A stretch of DNA of 64,000 nucleotides from Clytia hemisphaerica (taxonomy: Eukaryota > Cnidaria > Hydrozoa > Leptothecata > Clytiidae): assembly GCA_902728285.1 (NCBI GenBank), contig CACVBU010001154.1, forward strand, positions 620,001 to 684,000, read 5' to 3'. Below, in pieces: positions 1-10,200 of the stretch. The notes under the pieces are model-generated. The model did not search any database. It was not told the DNA's origin and saw only the letters and a program-made list of their open reading frames with translations. Numbering within the stretch: the first letter of the stretch is position 1; every line of letters begins with the position of its first letter. A program made the position numbers and the translations under genes.

Positions 1-700
1 ATTATTAACAAAGGAAAAAGTTTTCCAGACCAGTGTTTTTTTATACGGACTATGGTGGTTAAAATGAAGGCTAAGCTTATGGAAAAAATCTTACGGAATT
101 TTGCCTTTGAATATTAAGTTCCACTTAGACTAGTGAACTATGTCGTTGAAAAGATATAGCATAAACATTATCTATATCGCGGAAAAATATCGATTGAAGG
201 TAAAATCGGGGAATCTGTTTTGTGATGGGAGTTTCCAAATTTCCTATTTTCCTCACTCTCTACGCACAATTTCCCGTGTGAACGTTTTCCTGATTTTACC
301 ATTAGCCAGTACCCGGGAATCATAAATAACCGACTTGTTTACAAGTCTAAGTTCCACTAAATTTTTCTCCAAGTTTTCTCTAAACTCTGATGGCAAATAT
401 CGCCTGATAGAAACCATACACCCTATTGGACCATATTCAACCCTCTAAAATTTCAATTAAGACCCGCCATGTAAATATCTCTTTAAACCCTAATACTATT
501 TTGATGCAATCTGTTATTTGTGAAAAAAATCAGGCGGGTCGCTCAAGGCTGCGCAACTTTGGTCGGATAGGAGAAAAAGTAGTTTGTTCTGTTTGAATAA
601 CTTTTCTCGAGTCTTTTCATGTTCCTTTAGGGAAATGCCTAAAGCCATGATTTCATGTTTGCGACCCCAAACCTTCTTAGACGATCTTAGAAAAAAATGC
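1..700. other. No gene recognised
   Basis: AT-rich sequence with no convincing reading frame, splice-bounded exon or RNA gene. The only open stretch (140-325, +) is short, has no recognisable motif and looks like chance. It runs directly into the 98 bp tandem array. Confidence 0.5.
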
Positions 701-1260
701 GCATCGATTCTTTTAAATTAGGTATCTATGGTCTTAGATATCATGTAACTCCACTGGACTATAACTATTTGGAGAAAGCGAAGCCTCAGAAAAAATAAGC
801 ATCGATTCTTTTAAATTAGGTATCTATGGTCTTAGATATCACGAACCCCCCTGGACTATGAGGTATTTGGAGAAAGCGAAGCCTCAGAAAAAATAAGCAT
901 CGATTCTTTTAAATTAGGTATCTATGGTCTTAGATATCATGTAACTCCACTGGACTATAACTATTTGGAGAAAACGAAGTCTTAGAAAAAAATAAGCATC
1001 GATTCTTTTAGATTAGGTATCTATGGTCTTAGATATCACGAACCCCACTGGACTATGAGGTATTTGGAGAAAGCGAAGCCTCAGAAAAAATAAGCATCGA
1101 TTCTTTTAAATTAGGTATCTATGGTCTTAGATATCATGTAACTCCACTGAACTATAACTATTTGGAGAAAGCGAAGCCTCAGAAAAAATAAGCATCGATT
1201 CTTTTAAATTAGGTATCTACGATCTTAGATATCATATATCCCACTGGACTATAACTATTT
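701..1260. repeat. 98 bp tandem repeat, six copies in alternating A/B dimers
   Basis: The word gcatcgattctttta recurs at 701, 799, 897, 996, 1094 and 1192, a period of 98-99 bp. Copies alternate between an A form (catgtaactccactggac, then ataactattt) and a B form (cacgaaccc, then atgaggtattt), so the real repeating block is a dimer of about 196 bp. The last copy decays into TTTCGCGA-rich sequence near 1258. No coding potential is seen. Confidence 0.92.
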
Positions 1261-1677
1261 CGCGAGATAAACTTTCGCGAATGAGCGAATTTAGATTTTT
1301 TGCGAGACAAACTTTCACGAAAAAGAGCAAAATTTGCAAAAGTTTATCTGAGTATTGGTTTTCAAAACTTCTCATTCCCGTACCGTTTTTTATAAGAATA
1401 ATTCCCCACCCGTGTGCATCACTTTATAAGCACATTTCCCGCGTCTTGTGTCTCAGGAAAACCAGACGCTTGCTAGTCTAAAGAGGACATAGCCCTTTCA
1501 TGCAAAAAATATATACTTAAGTTCCAATTACCTCATTTTGAGAGGAAAAATCTATTTTTTCTTCAAAAAAATCGGGATTCGTGCACATTCATGGTTGCCC
1601 ATATCTGCACAAAAAAGCTAACAAATCAATCTTGAGAAAAGGTGGCAACAGCTACAGACGAAATTTAGTTGACAAGA
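1261..1677. other. Spacer with TTTCGCGA-type motifs
   Basis: Contains repeated words such as tttcgcga and aaactttcgcgaa near 1258-1325. Similar words recur elsewhere in the window (5790-5840, 43590-43640), suggesting fragments of a dispersed element. The open frame at 1281-1481 has no recognisable domain. Confidence 0.4.
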
Positions 1678-2478
1678 GACATCTTTGATCACCGATGGGT
1701 TTCATACCTTGCGATCTTAACCTTCTTTCGACGTCATGGCCTCAAAATCAACTTCAAAGAATGGCTATCTGGGGAAAGGATGGTATAACTCAAAAGGCTG
1801 GATAATTCATGAAATTTATCAGGTTTATTGTTAATTTAGTTTAGTGGAAATGAGACATCTTTGATCATCGATGGGTTTCAGACCTTGCGATCTCAACCTT
1901 CTTTCGGCGTCATGGCCTCAAAATCAACTTCAAAGAATGGCTATCTGGGGAAAGGATGGTATAACTCAAAAGGCTGGATAATTCATGAAATTTATCAGGT
2001 TTATTGTTAATTTAGTTTAGTGGAAATGAGACATCTTTGATCATCGATGGGTTTCAGACCTTGCGATCTCAACCTTCTTTCGGCGTCATGGCCTCAAAAT
2101 CAACTTCAAAGAATGGCTATCTGGGGAAAGGATGGTATAACTCAAAAGGCTGGATAATTCATGAAATTTATCAGGTTTATTGTTAATTTAGTTTAGTGGA
2201 AATGAGACATCTTTGATCATCGATGGGTTTCAGACCTTGCGATCTCAACCTTCTTTCGGCGTCATGGCCTCAAAATCAACTTCAAAGAATGGCTATCTGG
2301 GGAAAGGATGGTATAACTCAAAAGGCTGGATAATTCATGAAATTTATCAGGTTTATTGTTAATTTAGTTTAGTGGAAATGAGACATCTTTGATCATCGAT
2401 GGGTTTCAGACCTTGCGATCTCAACCTTCTTTCGGCGTCATGGCCTCAAAATCAACTTCAAAGAATGGCTATCTGGGG
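1678..2478. repeat. 176 bp tandem repeat, about 4.6 copies
   Basis: gacatctttgatca starts at 1678, 1854, 2030, 2206 and 2382, an exact 176 bp period. Copies are nearly identical; the first differs at a few positions. The array stops inside the fifth copy after ggctatctgggg. Near-identity indicates recent amplification. No frame stays open across the units. Confidence 0.94.
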
Positions 2479-2997
2479 AGGAGCGTTTTAATGTTTTCTG
2501 ATTCCAAAAAGTAGAATTGCACAAGAATTATGTGACGAATAACTTTTTTTTTAACTATTGACATATTAACTATTTACATCTCAATACAGTATAAAGTGCA
2601 TGAAAATAGTGCTTTAGTTAAAAAATGATTTGAAACCTAAAAACTATGGTTACAAAAGTCTAGTAGAGATGGATGGGATTTTGACCTTTTTCCTGGATTA
2701 ACATTTATCTTGATAAAACCTATCTAAAAAAGGACATTTCTAGGCATTGCAATTGTTTGTTAATCACAATCAGATCAAAAGTATTGATTCGTCTACCCAG
2801 TGAACTGTTATCAGATAGAATGAATTCATGTTTTTTTCCCTCAAAATGAAGCGTGTCTGTAAGGGGTCCCTTAGTTGCAATGGGAATTCAATTGCACGTG
2901 TGCAATGATAATGTCATTCCTTTGTTCTTATCGTATTTTAATTGGATATTTTCTCATGCTTGATTGGATTCTTTTGAATTCTCAAAAATTAGTATAT

Positions 2998-3146
2998 GTA
3001 ATCACATGATAATGAGTGCAATTCGAGAATAATTGCACGAGTGATTTTTTTGTTATTAATTTTCCGAGTCCGAAAGGACGAGGAAAATTCGAAACAAAAA
3101 AATCACGTATGTAATTTTCGAGTTGTACGAGTTATTATGTGATTAC
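2998..3146. repeat. Imperfect inverted repeat (hairpin / MITE-like)
   Basis: The left arm (2998-3062) and right arm (3078-3146) are inverted copies at roughly 80% by eye. They meet at a perfect inner stem ttttcc / ggaaaa around a small gtcc-gaaa-ggac loop. The outer ends carry gtaatcacat / atgtgattac. Probably a non-autonomous element. No target duplication was identified. Confidence 0.7.
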
Positions 3147-3903
3147 GAGCTAATCGCACAATGGGTTTCACTACTTTTTCTCAATTAAGGGAGTAAATTA
3201 CACCGAAAGTTTTACAATTTTCTCTTCTCTCTATGTTTTTCTTTTCTTGTTGTTTATAGATTTTCTTTCTCACAAAATGAATTTCGAATGCAATTAAAAC
3301 GTTGATGAAAAAGATGAAAAAGAAGTGTCAGCAAAAACATCAAAATCAATTTTGTAAACATTGGCGCTGCATCGAAGAGTGTGATTAACGATTAATTGCT
3401 CTCTACAGAATGAAATTAACGATTAATTGCTCTCTTTGAAGGCGCGCCAAATAAGAAAAAATAACTCGTCGTGCGATTATGCACATAATTTGATTATTTT
3501 CAATTAGAAATTTCGGGCACTTCGGTCCCCTCAATGCAAATAAGAATTACATAGATTTGATAAAATAGATTTGTAAATATCAATCGTTTTCCAAAACTAA
3601 AAATTTCGTAACTGAGAAAAAATACCGTGCAAACATACCCTTATAAAGAGATTTCTATCCACTAATCAGATTTTGAAAAACTGTTTTCACGACCAATAAT
3701 CGCTTTTAACAAAGGGAATCTGAATAGATGATGAAGGAGCCAAAGTGAGATATTATTCTATCTGATAACAATTCTATGGTCAGTTTCGCCGGTTTTCGCC
3801 GGTTTCGCCGGCCCTGGCCAATAATACGAAGAGAGCCAAGAAAGACAATGTTTAAAAATCTCGATTAATCCGAATAAAGAAAAAACCTCTTTTATCATTC
3901 TAA
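3147..3903. other. Intergenic; short direct repeats only
   Basis: The word attaacgattaattgctctct occurs twice (about 3386 and 3417). Near 3786-3815 there is a small cluster of cgccggttt words. Nothing resembles a gene. Confidence 0.45.
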
Positions 3904-5462
3904 TTACTCCGAAATAGCACGTTCAATGAAAAATAATACATTTCCATATAAATCAATTCCATGTGAATGAGAGGGTGCTAAAACATTGATATCAACTGAC
4001 AGTCGAGCCTGTTGGGCAGCTGTCAAAGGCGCTTCAATCCTAGGCAAAACAACTTTTATATCATTTGGCTCGTGCATGGGGTTATCAATGAAGAATTCTT
4101 CAAGTGCAGTATTTTCGTCTCTAGCGAAGAGATTCGTCATTGCTGTGGAATTCGAATCTTGATGACGAATACTCTCAGCAATCCAAAGTTGCATCGGTGT
4201 TTTGTTGTTCTCGGTTCGAATGCGATGGCAATTGTGTGCATTTCTCCACGTGTCTAAATCGCTCTGGATTCTTGGTAAATATGTGTATTGTAACGCATAG
4301 AGATGAATCGGATTTTCCAAATCCAGGATCCCGTGATCTTCCATATGATAAAAAATCTTGTAATACTTTTCAACTACTTTCGTATAAACATCACGCCAAA
4401 GGCGCTCGATCCTCTGGTTATGAACCGAACGACCTGAAATTTGGCTTCCTCTTTCTTCACCATTAAAGTACTCCATCAAAGATCGAACGTGTACAAACTC
4501 TGATCCTTTATCTAGACGCAAACGACTTGGAATACCATATTCTTTGATTCCTTCGACAAAAAAGTTCAGTGCCGTGCTTGCGAGATTATCGGCAGAGACT
4601 TTCAACATCGAAACAAGTCTTGAAAAACCATCAATGCATCCATGTGTGACAAAATTCCATCTAAAAATCGAAATTCTCGAAAATTTTAGCTTCTCTCTGG
4701 CGCAAAAACTCGTCCCCAGCCCTCAAAAATTAAAATTTCAAAAAGCGGAAATCAGACATTTGCGGAAGGAACAAGCGTGTCAAATTTCTAGGCTCTCTAG
4801 GCTACCCCAAAGTTTTATGTAAATACAAACACTCACAAACCAACAGACAGTCATACGAATAGGAATTCTGAGATTCTAGGTCAAGAATATTGTTGTGTTG
4901 AGAATGGCTCCGACGTAGAAAATGTTCAAACGACTCTTATCCCTATAACTCAATACTTTAATAGATGCAAATTTCCCACTTGAAAATCTAATTAAAGAGT
5001 GTGTCAACTGTACCTAATCAATTTGTGATGAGTGTCAATATGCCATAGAGAGTTTGGGGTTGGAACACGATACTGCCGTCTTTTGATTGTTTGAGCCCAT
5101 CTCATAGCAACACCTTCTGGGTCAACTTGGCGCAACAACTCTCTACACTTGTCTCGTTGTAATATAATTCCTTGTCCCTTTAAGTGACTCAATACCTCTT
5201 CCGATCCTGAGTTGGGAAATTGTTTATTTATTTCCGTAATCTTTTCTTTCAACTGATCGTGTGTCAATCGACTGTACAATTTTCTTCCCGAGTCTAGGCC
5301 AAATCTTTTGCAAGCATTATGCACAGTATTGGGATGTACAACTTTTCCAAGTAAACCATTTTTGGCTATTTCGACGATTGTGTATCTTTGGGAAAGAAGC
5401 AACTTTAACCGTTCAGAGTCAATTATGAGTCTTTTGTTGTTCCGATTTCCAACATTTTCCAT
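3904..5462 (-). CDS. Intron-containing DDE integrase-domain protein
   Basis: Two exons on the minus strand: 5462-5014 and 4660-3904, separated by a 353 bp intron (4661-5013). The intron has a GTACAG donor and a TTTTTAG acceptor. Splicing joins an Arg codon across the intron and gives a 401-residue frame. Exon 1 carries a helical N-terminal region resembling transposase DNA-binding segments and ends in LWHIDTHHKLIR, with the first catalytic Asp. Exon 2 continues through CIDGFSR, RLDKGSEF (second Asp) and SVHNQRIERLWRDV (catalytic Glu), followed by LPRIQSDLDTW and TPMQLWI. This is the retroviral-type integrase core seen in a large family of cnidarian and fish proteins of transposon origin. No reverse transcriptase, terminal repeat or other element gene adjoins it. 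It may therefore be a solo or domesticated integrase, or a decayed element retaining only this gene. All three catalytic residues are present. Confidence 0.82.
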
Positions 5463-6151
5463 GTTATTTCTTATAATTTTATTTGCCTATAAAACGTGAT
5501 AATAGAAATAAAACAAACTATCAATTGAGCAAAGAGTATACAGGGTCTCTGAATCAAGAGCAAAAGGCAAAGGCTTATCTACTAAAATATAATAAGTGAA
5601 AAGTCACTACAGGATTGTAGTTATTTATTTGCCGTAGATGCGAAAGAAGTCGATACTTTCAATTTATCATTAACAATTTTCATTTTACACCGTGGATAAA
5701 TTTTGCCCTATCAAATAAAATTACGTTATAAACAACTCAAGTCTATCATCTCTATCAAGCAACAAAACTTTTTGTGAATTTCGCGAGTTTTAAATTTTGA
5801 TCAAATGCGAAAAAAGTTTATTTCGCGAAAAATAATTATCAATAAGCTCATTCAATAAAGTTTATTTTCTTGGAAAAGAAAATTTTTCAAATTTAGGACG
5901 TTAATGTTACGACTTAAACCTGTAGCTGTACATAACCCGATCCAGAAAAAATCTTTAAGCGTATAATTCTTATTTGGTTGTAAAATAACCTCTTGCGTAA
6001 CATCGCTAATACACCTTTTCGACCGTAGCCGCCGAGTGCGCGTATTTTTCAAGAGATTTGTGCAATGCAGGAGTGAAAAGGTTGTAAACCTCTGCATTCA
6101 ACGAGCAAAAACATTATTCGCGGCACCCGTGCGACTACGGTCAAAAAAGGT
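5463..6151. other. Intergenic between integrase gene and HECT-type gene
   Basis: No gene is supported. A short inverted pair, cgaccgtag (about 6019) and ctacggtc (about 6134), brackets GC-richer sequence. Short open frames at 5852-6097 and 6049-6252 have no recognisable features. Confidence 0.45.
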
Positions 6152-6274
6152 GTGACAATGGATAACATTTTAAACGAAGAACTTAATTTTGATATATCAT
6201 AAATATTAAATCCACGTAAATATTTACGATATATCAAAATGAAGTTCTTCATTTAAAACATTATCCATTGTCAC
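6152..6274. repeat. Inverted repeat overlapping the 3' end of the HECT-type gene
   Basis: gtgacaatggataacatttt at 6152 is mirrored by its reverse complement (with one mismatch) ending at 6274. The arms are about 56 bp with few mismatches and a central spacer of about 10 bp. The right arm contains the last codons and stop of the minus-strand HECT frame, so the gene end has been duplicated in inverted orientation. Its transcript would fold into a hairpin straddling the stop codon. Confidence 0.85.
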
Positions 6275-7228
6275 CACTAACTCATCCTCTGCCCAGTGAT
6301 TTGGAAAAGTTACCGAAAATGAACAAGTGTGCACTTTCGGAACTTTGCTCTCCAAATCGTCAAAAAAAAAAAAAAACTTTCTCCAGTGGAAGAATATCAC
6401 TTCCTGTCAAGAGTTTCAACAGCTTAACCAGTTTTTCATCAATTAATCCTTCGACATACTTTTTCCACGCTTTCCATGTTGATGTTAAAGCGTTCAACGC
6501 ATTGGTACTGAAACATTCCAAAAGTTTAGCTGGGGTGATGATTTTGTTCCTTTCGATAATTTCGTTGATCTTTGTCATCGAATCAAAATTATTTGGAAGG
6601 ATGAGCTGCTTAAATACTTCCCTCATCGATGTGATGGCAAACCATGGACGCTGGATTAGATCAGCGTGTGCAATGTCATGCAGAACATCTGGCATCGCAG
6701 CTACTGCCATTGGATTTGCAGGACATTCACAACGTGTCATCATGTCTATCAGGCCATCCATGTTTTGCCCATCAAACAGCTCACCCCTCAAATCAAAAAG
6801 TGCCTGTTGAAGATCATTTCCAGTCGGTGTCTGTCCAAAGAATACCTGTTGTATACTGACTTTGGACAGACGTGCTGGAAAGCAGTTGTAAATAAGTCCA
6901 TAGGCCAGAACACGGGCAATCACCTTCCATTTTTCTGAGCTGAACCCAAACCGAAAAGTTATGCATTTGGTCTTTTCGGGACCCTCGCAACATTCAGTAT
7001 AAAACTCTTTGATAAATAAGGTTAAAACCTCTTTGGTCACTCCGTCCCCAACACCTCTTTCAACATTCCCGTCTTTGTCTATTATTCGAAAATAATAATA
7101 ACTTTCGGTAAATATTTTGTTTGTTTGGAAATGACGCAACATATCATGGAAAACATGATTACGCCGAATTAGGCAATCGACGTACTCTACACCGAAGTCA
7201 AGTTGACGGTTGCGGAGAATGATTCGAA
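6224..7228 (-). CDS. Terminal exon: HECT-like domain, frame broken at a T15 run
   Basis: The acceptor ttttttag precedes TTCGAATC at 7228, in phase with the 7744-7803 exon. The frame runs uninterrupted to 6360 and includes the HECT N-lobe signature GVGDGVTKEVLTLFIKEF and, toward the end, LLTGSDILPLEKV. A run of 15 A on the + strand (6362-6376) then produces a premature stop. Reading one base differently after it, the frame resumes as DDLESKVPKVHTCSFSV, carrying the HTC catalytic Cys of the HECT C-lobe, and ends at TAA 6226-6224. Fourteen Ts would keep the frame. The likeliest explanations are a homopolymer sequencing error or length polymorphism; a true frameshift that removes the active site is the alternative. 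Confidence 0.8.
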
Positions 7229-10200
7229 CTAAAAAAGACAAAAAATCAAACTATAGAATGCTACTTCCTATCTATTTTCAGCAATTAACAGTGGCTAATA
7301 TATATAACGAGGCTCCTCTAGCGATCTGCGTGAACACATGAATTGCACTTTTTTCTGTAGTGAATACGTGAAATGGAATCAATGTGTGAAAGGCGATGTT
7401 TGCGTGAACGTAAAACAAGACTTTTTCAATATTTCATACCTTTGGTGAACCCCCCCTCCCCCAAGCGGTGACCCAAATCACACGATCATCCGAATATTCA
7501 GTCTCTTTCACGTATAAAAAATGACCCAATCACGCCAACACGCAAAAAGCTATGGGATTTGCACAAGTTTGAAGAAGTGTATGATTTTGCACAAAATCTA
7601 CATTTTAGATAACAGAATTATAACCAAACAAACCTTATGAGTTAATTCCAGGGGCAGGGGGAGGGGCAGCAAAATGGTCCTAAACTTTTAAAGCTTAATT
7701 GAAATACTTTTTCATTAATTGTGGAAAATAAATGTCAACTTACCAGGGTTCGTTAAAGTTTCAGTTTGAGTAGCTGATGGCAAGCGTACCACGGAGTTCA
7801 ATGCTAAAATAAAAAAATAATAGTCATATTTAAAATCCTACAGTGGATATATCGTTTTAAAAAGCCGTTTACACTCAATTTATCAATATATATAGCCCAA
7901 ATCAATAGGAAATTGAGAATACGGTATTGTATGAATGTATTAAAATGTACTAGCCGGTACCCGGCGTCGCACGCCGGTTTAGCTGTTTGCTGAACGCATT
8001 TAAAGTGCTTTGAGATGTTGGGAAGGTGGCTTAAACACGATGAAATCAAAATTAAAGGGAAGAATTCTCTTCAAAGTTTGACTCTATCCCTCCCGGGTGA
8101 CGTATCTTTTAACCATATTTTGAAAAAGATTTTTGTGGCAAAAATGATCAGAAAACAGAAAAGGCGATACCGGCGACCAGCGACGTCCGAGACGGCTCTG
8201 CAATTAGATTTTTTTTCTAGCTAAGCTCCCGTTATATTTGCCGTAGTTCTTGATGTTTAGGAAAACTTCAAGATAAGCGGTGTGAAATAATAGACATGAC
8301 ACGCGATTCGTCGAAAAAAAGGCAGCCCGGGGGAGATGGTACTTAGGCAAGAGAAGGGTATGGGTATGTGCCGGTCTTAAGGGTGCCTTTCTTGAAACAT
8401 TGGAAAATCAAACTTCAGTCCCACTAAGAATTGGAAAAATAGGAAAATTTCAACTTTTTGCCCCCAGAAAGATAGAAATTTGGTCAAATTAGTTCCAAAA
8501 AGTGAAGTAAAATTCACACATTTTCCCTTGTTTCTTCTCCACCTTATTCTGCTAAGGGTCCGAGGGGCAGGGCCGAAAGTCAGCTCGCAACCATAGCCCC
8601 CCCCTGGAAGATAGATAGCGCAATTTTATGTTTCTTTTTATAATATAACTTCGTCATAACTTCAATAATTTTTCAAATTCAACAATGACTTAGATTTACA
8701 GCAAAATAATTATCGACATACATGTTTAAAGGTCCCTTTTTACGAAGAAAGAATTCTAGTTTTTACCGCCTTTTGAATGTATTTTTAATGTTGCTGTGTT
8801 GTTCTAACAAACTTGTTATGTGATTCCTGTGTTTTATTTTATATTTGTTCTTTTCTTTAACATAATAGATTCTTTTTAAAAGATTTTCTTTTGTTTTGAA
8901 AAGAATTCGAATGTCTCAAATCAAATAAGGTCGTTAAAGTCTGTCCAGATATAATTGGCAGTGGAAACAAGAATGCCTGTAACTTTTGATAGTCAAATAT
9001 GATTATAGAAATTTTTGGCCCAGCGCTAAGCGTAGGCCTTTCATTTGCAATTTTCTGTCTGTTGTCTGTCCGTTGTCCGTGTGTCACTTTAGGCAGAAAC
9101 GGCGCTTAAAACCAGTACCACACTTTTTAATTTTGCCGTCTGGAGAGGGAAAAGCTTGTTAAAGTCGGATACTGGCTATAAAAGATATATTTTCTGATTC
9201 CGCGCTCCTTTAAAACAATTTTCAAAACAAAACAAGATGGCGGTCGAAGCGAGGAGGTTAATTCATACTTTCTTGAACATTTTCTTTGCTTTAGTGGTCA
9301 AGAGACTTTCAAACCAAAGAAATTTTGTAATTGTTTTTCTTTATAAACCTTTTTCAACATTCTGCCATATCTTATAGTCTTGGCTCAAGTTTTCATAAAG
9401 TTTTATGAGTAAAAATTCTACCTTGAATCACTTTCATTTTTAGTTTCTTGTTTTCAAAAAGACTTTATAAATTTTTAGGAAATAATGGCTTCTGATATAG
9501 AAATAAATAAACTGAAATGCAGCTGATGTGTAAGATTGAATAAGATTAAAACTTTTTTCTTGATGCTACATAAGAAAACAGTCACTTCTGGATCTGTCGC
9601 TGTTCAGGCTGTTAACAAAACCACGGTGGTCAGTGGTGGGACGTGGTATGATTTTCAAACTCAACACATAATTATTTCAAGTAAACTGATTCTGGAATTT
9701 GGTAATGGACACTAAAATGGAGCCCATATGTGTAAATTGGAACAAGATTGGAACTTTTTCCATGATGCTACGCGTGAAAATGGTTATTTCTGGATCTGTC
9801 TCGTTTGGTGATTGGTGGCTTGATTTGTCAAACTCGACACATAATTATTTCAAATAAGTTGATTATGGAATCATGTTAATGGAGACTGAAATGCAGCTCA
9901 TGTGTAAATTTGAAGAAGATTGGGACTTTTTTCATGATTCTACACGTATATTAAATAAAATAGTCATTTCTGGATCTGTCGCATTAAACGATCGGTGGCT
10001 TGATTTTTCAAACTCGACTCACATATTTATTGGCCCAGCCGCGCAGCGCAAGTGGGCCTTTAAAAAGCAACTGAACGAAAAGATTTTGGCTTTGTCGGAG
10101 CCTATGCGCACAATAGATTAACAAGTCCAGTAGTCCAGGCTAAACCAGCGGCCGATTTAGAATTTTTGCCTCGCCTACCCGCACGATGTTTGACCTACTC

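Noticed and set aside
701..2478. CRISPR-like array
   Set aside because: Units are contiguous 98 and 176 bp tandem repeats without unique spacers, in a eukaryotic genome.
3060..3082. gagtccgaaaggacgag resembles stem II of a hammerhead ribozyme
   Set aside because: The CTGATGA core strand and the downstream GAAA plus cleavage-site strand are absent; it is simply the loop of a larger inverted repeat.
6268..6938. Plus-strand open frames at 6268-6810 and 6644-6938
   Set aside because: Antisense shadows of the HECT-domain exon.
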